Source of the DNA: Pseudoselenomonas ruminantium | GTDB lineage: Bacteria; Bacillota; Negativicutes; Selenomonadales; Selenomonadaceae | Length of the DNA: 64,000 bases | Reading direction: 5' to 3' | NCBI RefSeq assembly: GCF_900142515.1 | Contig: NZ_FRBC01000003.1 | Span: 62,001 to 126,000 of the forward strand | Shown here: positions 1-8,700 of the stretch, piece by piece | Layout of the letters: every line of letters begins with the position of its first letter | How positions within the stretch are numbered: position 1 is the first letter of the stretch | Program-made: the position numbers and the translations under genes | The notes under the pieces: generated by a model | Databases searched by the model: none | What the model saw: the letters and a program-made list of their open reading frames with translations, nothing else | What the model was told of the DNA's origin: nothing

Positions 1-1
1 A

Positions 2-391
2 GATATCTGGAATCTTGCCTCCCACCAGGGCGACACAGACGGACTGGATTATCTCTATCGCAAGGATGATGAAGTGATCCGCGGTGAATTCACCCTCAAA
101 AACGTCAAGATGAACAAAGTATCCAATATCGCCCGCGAAATCGGCAAACAGCCGGTATTGGCTTTCGGCAACAGCTCCGGCGATGGCAGCATGTTCAACT
201 ACACCATCACCAACAATAAATACAAGGCGCTGGCTTTCTCCCTGCTCTGTGATGACACGGAGCGCGAACTGGGCAATCAGAAGAAAGCCGATAAGATGCG
301 GGCATCCTGCGAGAAATACGGCTGGATTCCGGTCTCCATGCGCGATGACTTCAAAACCATCTATGGTGATAATGTAACCCGGGCTAAATAA
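2..391 (+). CDS. HAD-superfamily phosphatase, C-terminal part (5' end outside window)
   Basis: The reading frame is open from the left edge and ends at TAA 389-391, so only the last 129 residues are visible. The diagnostic feature is the segment LAFGNSSGDGSMF, a HAD motif IV in which acidic residues bind the Mg2+ of the phosphotransfer site. It is preceded by an IGKQPVLAFGNS strand typical of HAD-IB type phosphatases. The catalytic DxDxT motif would lie upstream of the window, so substrate and full length cannot be judged. A GTG at 74 is an internal codon, not the start. The gene is followed closely by a parS-like site and a strong terminator, so it ends its transcription unit. The family call is good; the exact substrate is unknown. 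Confidence 0.75.
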   Translation, partial: DIWNLASHQGDTDGLDYLYRKDDEVIRGEFTLKNVKMNKVSNIAREIGKQPVLAFGNSSGDGSMFNYTITNNKYKALAFSLLCDDTERELGNQKKADKMRASCEKYGWIPVSMRDDFKTIYGDNVTRAK

Positions 392-399
392 AGCCAGAT

Positions 400-415
400 T
401 GTTGCACGTGAAACA
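400..415. promoter_or_regulatory. parS site (ParB/Spo0J centromere), copy 1
   Basis: The 16-mer TGTTGCACGTGAAACA differs at one position from the parS palindrome TGTTTCACGTGAAACA. It lies just after the stop codon of the HAD gene. parA and parB are encoded at 9.2-10.9 kb and two further sites occur at 2165 and 11103, so the three together look like a centromere cluster on the left side of oriC. Confidence 0.85.
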
Positions 416-429
416 AAATTACGGCGAAG

Positions 430-464
430 CGCCCCTTGATCCATGTATCAGGGGGCGTTTTTTT
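430..464 (+). terminator. Rho-independent terminator of the HAD gene
   Basis: An 11-bp inverted repeat (430-440 with 447-457, CGCCCCTTGAT arm) is followed directly by seven T residues. It closes the upstream transcription unit. Confidence 0.9.
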
Positions 465-612
465 ATGCCCGGCGGAAGCGGCAGCAGCCCTTAAGAGACC
501 GGATATATTTCAATCTTCAACAGAGGTTTGCAGGCCTTGGGGAACCTCATGGCGAATATCTATGACAACAACCACCAGAAGATGAATGGATTCTGCCAGA
601 AAGGAAATTGCC

Positions 613-2124
613 ATGAAACTGCACAGCATCATCCGGCGCAGTGATATGTTGAAATGTATGCTCTGCGCTCCCCCACCCTGTGAATCTGCCTGTCCCCGCC
701 AGATTGAACCAGGGAAAATCCTCCGCCATATCTGGTTCGACAACGAAGATTTTGCCGCTGCGGGTTTCGCCGACGCCAATCCCTGCGCACAGTGTGAGGC
801 TCCCTGTCAGGAAGCCTGCCTGCGCCCCGGAGAAGTCGCGATTCAAAAACTCATTACCTGTCTCCATGAAGATGTCTCCCCCTGCCTGGACATCCCTCAA
901 CCCACAGATGAAACGCCCCTGCGAACCGAACTCTGCGGCATTCCGCTGGAAAATCCGTTCCTGCTTTCTTCCTCTGTGGTGGCCAGTACCTATGACATGT
1001 GCGCCCGGGCCTTTGAAGCCGGCTGGGCCGGTGCGGCCTTCAAGACCATCTGCACGATGGACATCCACGAAGCCTCGCCGCGCTTTTCGGCCATCAATGG
1101 TGCCGATGGCAGCATGATTGGCTTCAAGAATATTGAACAGCTGTCCGACCACAGCGTACCGGAAAACATGTCCATTTTCCGTCAACTCAAGAAAAATTAT
1201 CCTAACAAGTTCATCCTGGCTTCCATTATGGGCAGCAATGAAGCAGAATGGACAGAACTTGCCCACACCTGCGAAGAAAATGGTGCCGATGCCATTGAAC
1301 TGAACTTCTCCTGCCCCAATATGATGGAGGAAGGCTTAGGCTCGGATATCGGGCAGATACCAGAACTCGTGGAGCGGTTTACAGCCGCAGCCAAACGTGG
1401 CTGCAATATTCCCGTGCTGGCAAAACTCACCCCCAACGTAGCCGTGATGAGTCCTGCCGCCGAAGCGGCTATGCGGGGCGGTGCTGACGGGCTGGCCGCT
1501 ATCAATACCATCAAGAGCATCATGGGCGTGAATCCCCATACCTATATCTCCAGCCCTGCCGTCCGCGGCCACTCAGCCGTAGGCGGATATAGCGGCAATG
1601 CAGTAAAGCCCATTGCCCTGCGCTTCATTGCCGAACTGGGGCAAAATCCAGCCTTGCAAGGATTGCACATCTCGGGTATGGGCGGCGTGGAAACCTGGCG
1701 GGACGCTTTGGAATTCATCCTGCTCGGTGCCGGTTCCATTCAGATCACTACGGCTGTCATGCAGTACGGCTATCGCATCATTGATGACTTGAAAGCAGGT
1801 CTGAACTACTACCTTCAGGAGAAAGGCATCCGCTCCGTCCAAGACCTTACCGGTCTGGGGCTCAGCAGCATCAGCGCCAGCACGGATGTCTTGGAACGGG
1901 ATAGCATCGTCTTTCCCAAATTCGACCGCCAGACATGTGCCGGCTGCGGACGCTGTGTGATTTCCTGCGCGGATGGCGGCCATCAGGCCATCCGGCTCAA
2001 CGAAAACCGCAAGCCCATTCTGGACGGCAAAAAATGCGTAGGCTGTCACCTCTGTATACTGGTATGCCCCACTCATTCCATCCGCTCCTCCGGAAAGCGC
2101 ATCTACAAGCCAGCGAAAAATTAA
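613..2124 (+). CDS. preA: NAD-dependent dihydropyrimidine dehydrogenase subunit PreA with extra N-terminal Fe-S domain
   Basis: This 503-residue protein has three parts. Residues 1-100 form a cysteine-rich region (CxxC, CxxxCP and further Cys pairs) like the Fe-S region at the N-terminus of GltD/PreT and of mammalian DPD. The middle is a dihydroorotate-dehydrogenase-like FMN barrel with NFSCPNM, GSDIGQ, LAKLTPNV and GGADGLAAINTIKS as in enterobacterial PreA. The C-terminus carries two 4Fe-4S motifs (CAGCGRCVISC and CVGCHLCILVC). The expected reaction is reversible reduction of uracil/thymine with NADH. ATG 613 is preferred because AGAAAGGAA lies just upstream; an in-frame ATG at 586 has no such site. 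Enterobacterial PreA is about 410 residues, so the N-terminal domain is extra. No preT partner lies next to it; the neighbouring flavoprotein is glutamate synthase. Confidence 0.88.
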   Translation: MKLHSIIRRSDMLKCMLCAPPPCESACPRQIEPGKILRHIWFDNEDFAAAGFADANPCAQCEAPCQEACLRPGEVAIQKLITCLHEDVSPCLDIPQPTDETPLRTELCGIPLENPFLLSSSVVASTYDMCARAFEAGWAGAAFKTICTMDIHEASPRFSAINGADGSMIGFKNIEQLSDHSVPENMSIFRQLKKNYPNKFILASIMGSNEAEWTELAHTCEENGADAIELNFSCPNMMEEGLGSDIGQIPELVERFTAAAKRGCNIPVLAKLTPNVAVMSPAAEAAMRGGADGLAAINTIKSIMGVNPHTYISSPAVRGHSAVGGYSGNAVKPIALRFIAELGQNPALQGLHISGMGGVETWRDALEFILLGAGSIQITTAVMQYGYRIIDDLKAGLNYYLQEKGIRSVQDLTGLGLSSISASTDVLERDSIVFPKFDRQTCAGCGRCVISCADGGHQAIRLNENRKPILDGKKCVGCHLCILVCPTHSIRSSGKRIYKPAKN

Positions 2125-2132
2125 AAGCAAAA

Positions 2133-2169
2133 ACAAGGCCCCCGGCAAATCATGCCAGGGGCCTTGTTT
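2133..2169. terminator. Bidirectional terminator between preA and the gltD-like gene
   Basis: A 10-bp arm ACAAGGCCCC (2133-2142) pairs with GGGGCCTTGT (2158-2167), with an inner GGCA/TGCC stem. The genes on both sides converge on it. Its 3' edge merges with the second parS site. Confidence 0.8.
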
Positions 2170-2180
2170 CACGTGCAACA
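2165..2180. promoter_or_regulatory. parS site, copy 2
   Basis: TGTTTCACGTGCAACA has one mismatch to the parS consensus, on the opposite half-site from copy 1. It overlaps the 3' arm of the convergent terminator and lies 9 bp beyond the stop codon of the gltD-like gene. Confidence 0.85.
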
Positions 2181-2188
2181 ATATGGGA

Positions 2189-4531
2189 TTATGCTTTCGC
2201 ACCTGTAGAATACATCTTGATGGGTTCGGGATTATCCTCGATACTCCAGACACCGCAGGGGCATACACCGGCGCAGATGCCGCAGCCAATGCATTTATCC
2301 GGATCCGATACGTATTCCCAGCTGCCATCGGCCTTCTCAATGCGGGTGATGGCTTTTTCCGGGCAGGACTCCAGGCACATCTTGCAGTCACGGCAGGTAC
2401 CACAGCTTACGCAACGTGCATGGTCATCCACGGGATCGCCCAACAGGCAGTGATGGCACTTGTCGAAATAAGCCTTGGACAGCCGCTCCGCAGGAATTTG
2501 TGCCTTCTGCGGGAAAGGCTTTACTTCCCTGCCCATCACATACTGATCCACATAGTGAGCTGCCTTGCGGCCGCTGCCGATGGCATCGGTCAGGCGGCCC
2601 GGCTTGATGGTATCACCAGCCGTGAATACGCCCTTGGCAATGGACAGGTCAGATTTGGGTACCAGCCAGCTCTTGCGGAAGAATTCGATTCCTTCATCTT
2701 CCGGCAGGAAATCGAGTACCGGTTCTTCACCGATGGAGACGATGACCTGGTCGGCAGGGATGAACGTGCCATCGTTGGCATATACCCCTTCAGCCGTGAT
2801 CTTATTCGTAAAGAAGGGCCATACGAGCTTGCCGCCCAGACCTTCCACATAGTCAATCTCTTCTTTGAAGGCGGCCGGTTTCTGCACGTCCACAGCCACT
2901 ACCGTTTCGGCGCCCATCTCGTAAGCGCCGCGGCAGGTATCCATACCGGAGTTGCCGGCACCGATAACCACAACATGCTTGCCGGTTTTCGGCTTCTCGC
3001 CACGGTTGATGGCCTTGAGGTATTCGAGGCCCATGGTCAGGCGCTCTGCCCCTTCCCAAGGGAAGAAGCGGGATTTGGTACCGCCAGTAGCCACGATGAC
3101 CGCATCATTCTCGCCGCGCAGCTGGGCGAATTTGTCCTTATCCACCTTGCAGGAGGAGACGAATTTCACGCCCACGCTTTCGATGCGCTTGAGTTCAGCT
3201 TCCAAGAGTTCATGTGCCAGACGGCCGCGCGGGATAACCTGTTCCAGCTTGCCGCCGATATGTTCCGCCTCATCATAGACCGTGACGCTATGTCCCTTGC
3301 GGGCCAGCTGCCAGGCTGCGGACAGGCCGGCTACACCGCCGCCGATGACAGCGATCTTCTTGCCCGTCTGGACTTCCGGCTTAGGCACGGAGAGGAATGC
3401 AGAACGATAGCCCAGATCGCCAATCTGGATGGGCTGGTCGATGCTGCCACGGGTACAACCATCCATACAGGGGTTCGGGCAGACAGAGCCGCAGACAGAA
3501 CCCGGGAACGGCGTGTAATCCAGCTCCAACTGGAAGGCTTCGTCGAGCTTGCCCTGACGGATCAGGTCAAAGCGGCGCTGCGTCGGGATACCAGTCGGGC
3601 AGTTGAATTCGCAGGGTGCTGCGAATTTCGCATTGTCCCAGCTGGGTACGCGCAGGCGATAGAGCCCCGTAGACAGGGTGTTATGCACCGCGAAATCATC
3701 ATGAGCTACATCCGAGAAAATGCCGCCCTTTACCCAGTCATTCATGCGGAAAGCCTGCATGGACGGCTTATTGTTGCCCTTGGCTGCCTTTTCTGCAAAG
3801 GTCAACGGCGTGAGCTTCTGCCATTCACTCCAATTCGTCAGTTCCGCTTTCAGAGCCTGCTGGTCGATATGGTCAAGGAAATCATCCATGCCGTTATTCA
3901 GGAAAGCAATATCGTCATCATCCAACGGCAGGCATTTGATATCAGACGGGAAATCATCCACGTTGCCGCGGACATAAACGACACCGCCCACCATGCCGAC
4001 ACAGGCACGCTCACCAAGTACGGAAGCGAATTGGGCACTATCATAACCGCAGACGACAGCTTTACCGCCGCCCATGAACTCGAAGGAGAAGGAACCGGTG
4101 TTCTTGAGGATCCAGAGTTCCGGCTCTTCATAGAGCGGGTCATGCTTCATCAAAGAACCGGTACGGGTACCGCTGCGGCCACCGATGAAAATCTTGCCGC
4201 CGGAGGAGCAATGGCCTGCCGTATCGCCGGCATCACCCTTGACGGTGATGATACCGCCGGCGTTGAGCCAGCCCACGTCAGCGGAGGTTGCACCATCCAC
4301 CACGATTTCCGTGCCCGGCAGGCACATGGAGCCTACACGCTGACCAGCATTGGTCACATGGAAATGAAGCGTCTTTCCTTCCGGATGCCACAACGGACCG
4401 CCGATATCGTGCTGGCCAGAGGCCGCTACCTCAAATTCCGTTTCGCCCTGGCGCACAGCCTCTTCAATGGCCAGCAACAGGTCCTGGGTGGACATACGGT
4501 CATGTCCCTTCATTGTATCGATCTTGAACAT
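2189..4531 (-). CDS. gltD: Glutamate synthase GXGXG domain fused to NADPH oxidoreductase (GltD-type) subunit
   Basis: The 780-residue product joins pieces that are separate in the E. coli enzyme. Residues 1-240 are a GXGXG (alpha-subunit C-terminal) beta-helix domain rich in GG turns (SADVGWLNAGG, CSSGGKIFIGGRSG). Residues 300-730 are GltD-like: an N-terminal cysteine cluster (CEFNCPTGIP, VCGSVCPNPC), an FAD motif (VIGGGVAGLSAAWQLARKG) and an NADPH motif (VIGAGNSGMDTCRGA). The last 80 residues hold two ferredoxin-like clusters (CVSCGTCRDCKMC and CIGCGICAGVC). It supplies electrons from NAD(P)H to the FMN subunit encoded 16 bp upstream. The start is ATG 4531 behind AGGGGGA. The three-gene arrangement resembles archaeal and clostridial glutamate synthases. 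Confidence 0.9.
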   Translation of the reverse strand: MFKIDTMKGHDRMSTQDLLLAIEEAVRQGETEFEVAASGQHDIGGPLWHPEGKTLHFHVTNAGQRVGSMCLPGTEIVVDGATSADVGWLNAGGIITVKGDAGDTAGHCSSGGKIFIGGRSGTRTGSLMKHDPLYEEPELWILKNTGSFSFEFMGGGKAVVCGYDSAQFASVLGERACVGMVGGVVYVRGNVDDFPSDIKCLPLDDDDIAFLNNGMDDFLDHIDQQALKAELTNWSEWQKLTPLTFAEKAAKGNNKPSMQAFRMNDWVKGGIFSDVAHDDFAVHNTLSTGLYRLRVPSWDNAKFAAPCEFNCPTGIPTQRRFDLIRQGKLDEAFQLELDYTPFPGSVCGSVCPNPCMDGCTRGSIDQPIQIGDLGYRSAFLSVPKPEVQTGKKIAVIGGGVAGLSAAWQLARKGHSVTVYDEAEHIGGKLEQVIPRGRLAHELLEAELKRIESVGVKFVSSCKVDKDKFAQLRGENDAVIVATGGTKSRFFPWEGAERLTMGLEYLKAINRGEKPKTGKHVVVIGAGNSGMDTCRGAYEMGAETVVAVDVQKPAAFKEEIDYVEGLGGKLVWPFFTNKITAEGVYANDGTFIPADQVIVSIGEEPVLDFLPEDEGIEFFRKSWLVPKSDLSIAKGVFTAGDTIKPGRLTDAIGSGRKAAHYVDQYVMGREVKPFPQKAQIPAERLSKAYFDKCHHCLLGDPVDDHARCVSCGTCRDCKMCLESCPEKAITRIEKADGSWEYVSDPDKCIGCGICAGVCPCGVWSIEDNPEPIKMYSTGAKA

Positions 4532-4547
4532 TACGCTATCCCCCTAC

Positions 4548-6179
4548 TTAACATACATACTGAATGCCCAGCTGATCGGCCACGGCCTTGTCCGTGGAAA
4601 CCAGCGCATCGCTGCGGCCGATAGGCAGCGAGCTGTTGCCGATAGGCGCCATGAGCTTCTTGAGCTCGGAGTCGAAGGCCAGCACATAATCCACGATTTT
4701 CTGGGCGCCCTTGTCGATATCCAGACGCTTCACGAGGCGCGGGTCCTGCGTGCAGATACCCATGGGGCACTTGCCTGTGTTACAGGAGTTGCAGCGGCCC
4801 TGCTCGTTGCCTACGCAGCCCAGCAGCTGAATGAGGACCTTGCCGACGAATACACCGTTGGCCCCCAGGCACATCAGTTTGAAGGCATCGGCTGCCGCGT
4901 TGCCGGTCATGCCGATACCGCCGCCGCCATAGAGAGGAATCTGGCCCTGCAGGCCCTGCTTGACGGCTGCCAGATAGCAGTCGCGAATCTTGGAAACAAC
5001 CGGATGGCCCGTATGGTCGAGGGAAACCTCGTTAGCCGCACCGGTACCGCCCTGGATGCCATCGAGGAAGAAGCCGCCGCAGATCTTATAGGGGTCACGC
5101 AACAGGTTGTTGTATACAGATACGGAAGTGGCGGAAGCCGCGCACTTGATGGCTACCGGCACACGGAAGCCAAAGGCCGCATTCATGGAAAGGTGCATCT
5201 TCTGCACGGATTCTTCGATAGAATAGAGCCCCTGATGGTTCGGCGGCGAAGCCAGCGTTGCCTTCGGTACACCGCGGATAGCCTGAACGTGTTCAGCTAC
5301 CTTGGCACTCGGCAACAGACCGCCATCGCCGGGTTTTGCACCCTGGCCAATCTTGATGAGGATACCAGCCGGGTCCGTGACCATATGGGGCATAGCCTTG
5401 ATGATACGGTTCCAGCCAAAATGACCAGAGGCAATCTGAATGATGAAATATTTGAGATAATCGGATTCCAAAAGCTTGACCGGCATACCACCTTCACCGG
5501 AGCTCATGCGCACAGGCAGACCGCATTTCTCGTTGAGATAGCCGACAGCCAGTGCCACAGCCTCCCAAGCGCGGGTGGACAGAGCACCGATGGACATATC
5601 GGAGAAGATCAGCGGATAGATCCAATCCACCGGCGGCGTCTTGGTCTTCTGCACCAGCTTGCCATCCTTGATTTCAAAGGGCAGGTCTTTTGCCGGCAGG
5701 ACACGGCCGAAAGGTGAACGGATATCGAACGTATGACGGGCAGCATCCAGTGACGGGTCAGTCATCTGGGAGATCCGGCCCACTACGATGCTGTCCAGCG
5801 TGCGCTGAGCGTTGAGGTTGGTGCGGCCACCGCGCTTGATAGGACCATTGTCCTTGGCCAGAAGCGTGCGGCGGGAATCCGGATTGCGCACCGGACGGAT
5901 GGCATTGTTCGGGCAGATTTTCTCACACATGCCGCAGCCACGGCAGAAATCCGTGAGGCTGGCCACCTGCTTGATGACCGGACGGGCTACATGCGTGTGC
6001 TTCGGTTCAGGCTGGCTGCCTTCCGAAACCGTCAGGGACTGTTTCTGTACCTCTACCTTGATGGCCTTGAAAGAACATCCTGCCACGCAGCTGCCGCACA
6101 TGGTACAGCGGTCTGCATGATATTCGATTTTCCACGGCAGGTCATTGACGCCGATTTCCTGTGTTTTTACTGCTTCCAT
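4548..6179 (-). CDS. gltB: Glutamate synthase, ferredoxin plus FMN-binding synthase domain
   Basis: The 543-residue protein begins with two 4Fe-4S motifs (CTMCGSCVAGC and CRGCGMCEKIC, residues 25-95) and continues into the TIM-barrel FMN domain of glutamate synthase. Recognisable pieces are FSDMSIGALS, SSGEGGMP, KIGQGAKPGDGG, FLDGIQGGTGAA, LYGGGGIGMTGNAAADAF and a cysteine cluster CNSCNTGKCPMGI that binds the 3Fe-4S centre. It makes L-glutamate from 2-oxoglutarate and ammonia channelled from the amidotransferase subunit. Its start overlaps the end of the amidotransferase gene by 13 bp, which suggests translational coupling and fixed stoichiometry. Confidence 0.93.
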   Translation of the reverse strand: MEAVKTQEIGVNDLPWKIEYHADRCTMCGSCVAGCSFKAIKVEVQKQSLTVSEGSQPEPKHTHVARPVIKQVASLTDFCRGCGMCEKICPNNAIRPVRNPDSRRTLLAKDNGPIKRGGRTNLNAQRTLDSIVVGRISQMTDPSLDAARHTFDIRSPFGRVLPAKDLPFEIKDGKLVQKTKTPPVDWIYPLIFSDMSIGALSTRAWEAVALAVGYLNEKCGLPVRMSSGEGGMPVKLLESDYLKYFIIQIASGHFGWNRIIKAMPHMVTDPAGILIKIGQGAKPGDGGLLPSAKVAEHVQAIRGVPKATLASPPNHQGLYSIEESVQKMHLSMNAAFGFRVPVAIKCAASATSVSVYNNLLRDPYKICGGFFLDGIQGGTGAANEVSLDHTGHPVVSKIRDCYLAAVKQGLQGQIPLYGGGGIGMTGNAAADAFKLMCLGANGVFVGKVLIQLLGCVGNEQGRCNSCNTGKCPMGICTQDPRLVKRLDIDKGAQKIVDYVLAFDSELKKLMAPIGNSSLPIGRSDALVSTDKAVADQLGIQYVC

Positions 6180-7273
6180 CTCTGTACCTCCAAGTCATTG
6201 TCAATGACCACGATTTCGCGTTCGTTCGGATAGATATCCTGGCTCTGGTCACGGTTGGGCATGATCTCATTGATGCCGCAGACTTCCGAAGAAATCGCCA
6301 CCATGTTCTCATCGCGCCCCACCACTACCGGACGGAGTTTCTTGGAATCGCAGCAAGTGATCATGCGGCAATCCGGCAGCACACCGATAATCGTATTCGG
6401 CCCGTTGATTTCCAGATTAGCCAGGGACTGACGAATAGCAATCAGGACATCCTTATCCTCACGCTGTTCACATTCCTCAAACGGCAGCGGCGTGATCACA
6501 TGCTTATAATAAGTCAGCGGCCATTTAAGTTCATGATGAACATAATGGAGGGTATTCAGGAAGCACTGGGAATCGGATTCAAAGCCGATATAGCCACGGT
6601 GCAGAGAGGACTGGAATTCCTTATTCTTTGTATAGAAGGTATTCTCACCATTAGCGCACAGCGTATACCCCTGCAGGAAGAACGGATGGGCCGCATAGCG
6701 CACGATGTCATAGTTGGTGTTCTGACGGCACTGAGCCACGATGGACTTGGCCACCAAGCAGCCATTATCATCCCAAAGATGGAAATAAGTAGCGATATCA
6801 CGAGGATCGCCGATTTCCTTCAAGGTCAGGACATCCGGCCAGAAGGAATAAACAAAACCGGCATTGTTTTCCGTGAGAAGCTTACGCAGAGCCAGACGCG
6901 TATCGAGCAAGAGATTCTCCTTCTCTTCCTTAGTCATATGCTCTGCTTCTTCCGGATAATCATAGTTACGGAAGATGTAATATGGCATGGCCTTGATATC
7001 GAGGCCCGGCCGTCTATCCGGTACAGGAATCCATTCGGCCAGCGGCACAAAGTTATGGGCATCCATATAGTCCTCCACCAGCTGTGCGCCTCGCTGAGTG
7101 CACGCCAGGGAAAGCAAAGGCTTATCTTTATAATTGGAGAAAATGCCATAGAGATCCTGCATAACCATGGCAAAGCCCGAATTATCGTGACCTTCCTGCT
7201 GGGGCAGCATCAAATGCAAGGCTTTGGAAGGTTGAATAGGCACCTTGCTCTTAATCGAACCAATTCTGCACAT
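6167..7273 (-). CDS. Glutamate synthase glutamine amidotransferase (class II) subunit
   Basis: This 368-residue protein is the glutaminase part of glutamate synthase as a separate polypeptide. Cys2 directly after the initiator Met is the expected N-terminal nucleophile. GHDNSGFAMVMQD and the NxGFxY region match class II (Ntn) amidotransferases of the GltB type. It hydrolyses glutamine and passes ammonia to the FMN subunit. AAAGGAG lies 8 bp before ATG 7273 and a TATAAT box lies at 7306-7311. It is the first gene of a three-gene operon for ammonia assimilation. Confidence 0.88.
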   Translation of the reverse strand: MCRIGSIKSKVPIQPSKALHLMLPQQEGHDNSGFAMVMQDLYGIFSNYKDKPLLSLACTQRGAQLVEDYMDAHNFVPLAEWIPVPDRRPGLDIKAMPYYIFRNYDYPEEAEHMTKEEKENLLLDTRLALRKLLTENNAGFVYSFWPDVLTLKEIGDPRDIATYFHLWDDNGCLVAKSIVAQCRQNTNYDIVRYAAHPFFLQGYTLCANGENTFYTKNKEFQSSLHRGYIGFESDSQCFLNTLHYVHHELKWPLTYYKHVITPLPFEECEQREDKDVLIAIRQSLANLEINGPNTIIGVLPDCRMITCCDSKKLRPVVVGRDENMVAISSEVCGINEIMPNRDQSQDIYPNEREIVVIDNDLEVQRWKQ

Positions 7274-7305
7274 AACTGTCGCTCCTTTGCGAATGTATAC
7301 AAAAT

Positions 7306-7311
7306 ATTATA
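7306..7311 (-). promoter_or_regulatory. -10 box of the glutamate synthase operon
   Basis: A perfect TATAAT on the minus strand lies 33 bp upstream of the amidotransferase ATG. I do not see a good -35 hexamer at 16-18 bp, which suggests activator dependence or an extended promoter. Confidence 0.5.
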
Positions 7312-7693
7312 CCTTTGTCTCTACCCGATGTATTTTCGTTACAACGTAATTTATATTATAAGAATGTTGTAAACCTATGTCAATATAGTAAAAGATAAAA
7401 AATATGCATTTATACTAGCCATAACCCCTAATAAACAACACTTTTCAGCAGCTATTTATGTATAAATATACCAATATGTGTATTTTTATAAAAAGATATA
7501 TTTACACTGAGACAGATTCGTTATAGCAATGAACGCAATAAAAAAGCCCTATGCACCCAGATGCATAAGACTTTTAATAATATACTGCTTTTGTTATGTT
7601 ATGTATTTTTTTACGGTATACAGGAATACATCCGATTTCTTTTCTTCCTATAAATTGACACAAGTATACATAATACTTTACTTCACAATCACA
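7312..7693. other. AT-rich intergenic region upstream of the glutamate synthase operon
   Basis: About 380 bp of very AT-rich sequence without a convincing gene. It holds an inverted repeat TATTTAT-GT-ATAAATA (7453-7468), which could be an operator, and a weak hairpin at 7541-7575 near the end of the M23 peptidase gene. A 79-codon open frame at 7529 has no family signature and is judged fortuitous. Confidence 0.5.
7541..7575 (-). terminator. Weak terminator-like hairpin after the M23 peptidase gene
   Basis: TATGCA (7550-7555) pairs with TGCATA (7562-7567), flanked by AAAAG/CTTTT. It lies about 120 bp beyond the stop codon. The stem is short and AT-flanked, so the call is tentative. Confidence 0.35.
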
Positions 7694-8671
7694 TCAAGGA
7701 AGATAGGTCGAAGGATTGACAGCCTGTCCATTGATACGGACTTCATAATGCACATGCGGACCGGTTGAGAAACCTGTGCTTCCCATATAGGCGATGACCT
7801 GACCACGGCGCACATGTTGTCCGGCAGTCACAGCCACCTGCATGGCATGACCATAACGAGTCATGAGACCATTGCCATGATCGATGTCCACCATATTGCC
7901 ATAACCGCCATCATTCCAGCCGGCTACCCGTACCACGCCATCCGCAGCAGCCAGGATTGGTGTCCCCATATCATTGGCAATATCAATGCCCGGATGGAAA
8001 TCAGAACCATTCCAGCGCAGGCCATAAGGAGAGCTGACCACGCCCCGTGCTGGCCAGATAGAAGGCGTCGTGCTGCCCGGCAGAGATACGCCGCCCAGAG
8101 GCAGACCCAATTTCTCCTGCCTCTGGCTGAGTTCTTCCTTCAATGCCGTCAGGGATTCCCGGCGCTGTGCTAACCCCGCTTCCACCAAGGCCAGCGTATC
8201 ACTGACATTCTGTACCGTAGGCGCATTCAACGGACCCCCCTGGCCATTATGCGTGGCCGGATCTACCGCAGCATTATCGCCGCTATTATTGGCATCCTCG
8301 GCTTTCTTCTCCTGCATCGGCTGTGCTCCCGACAACCGGCGGATATCTTCTTCCAGTTTCTTGAGCTGGTTCATTTCCTCTTGCAGGCTGTTGGCCTTCT
8401 TGGCCAGCTGCAGCAGCTGTTCCTGCTGGATGCTGTTCACCTGGCGCAGATCCTCAATTTCTGCGGCGCCATTACGGTTGACAAAAGTCGAGTAAACCGC
8501 ATAGCTGAACGCCCCGACAAAGAGCAGGGCGCCCGCCAGCAAGGATACTATGCCGTATTTCAAAAGATTCTTCGGCAGGCGGATGCTTCTCACATCGCCT
8601 CCCTGGGGAGGGATAAATTTTATCGTATACTCCTCAGCAGCAGTTTTGCCTGTTTCTTTTTCTGCTGACAT
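7694..8671 (-). CDS. Membrane-anchored M23 family peptidoglycan endopeptidase
   Basis: The 325-residue protein has a short cytoplasmic head, one membrane segment (about residues 36-60), a coiled coil (about 75-115, rich in Q/E/L/K), a low-complexity linker and a second coiled segment. It ends with a C-terminal LytM/M23 domain (about 205-325). HPGID and HVHYE supply the zinc ligands (HxxxD and HxH), so the enzyme should be an active zinc endopeptidase acting on peptide cross-links outside the inner membrane. AAGGAAGG lies upstream of ATG 8671. It follows the parA-parB-DUF4446 genes on the same strand. The combination of coiled coil and LytM resembles septal or elongation hydrolases, but its exact site of action is not shown by the sequence. 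Confidence 0.9.
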   Translation of the reverse strand: MSAEKETGKTAAEEYTIKFIPPQGGDVRSIRLPKNLLKYGIVSLLAGALLFVGAFSYAVYSTFVNRNGAAEIEDLRQVNSIQQEQLLQLAKKANSLQEEMNQLKKLEEDIRRLSGAQPMQEKKAEDANNSGDNAAVDPATHNGQGGPLNAPTVQNVSDTLALVEAGLAQRRESLTALKEELSQRQEKLGLPLGGVSLPGSTTPSIWPARGVVSSPYGLRWNGSDFHPGIDIANDMGTPILAAADGVVRVAGWNDGGYGNMVDIDHGNGLMTRYGHAMQVAVTAGQHVRRGQVIAYMGSTGFSTGPHVHYEVRINGQAVNPSTYLP

Positions 8672-8700
8672 CCAGAAGCCTTCCTTTCTAAAAATACACG

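Noticed and set aside
2183-4624. An 813-codon plus-strand open frame opposite the gltD-like gene
   Set aside because: It is antisense to a gene with clear FAD, NADPH and Fe-S motifs, and its own translation has no family features; it reflects GC-rich codon third positions.
4467-5717. A 416-codon plus-strand open frame opposite the glutamate synthase FMN subunit
   Set aside because: Antisense shadow of a well-supported gene; no start context.
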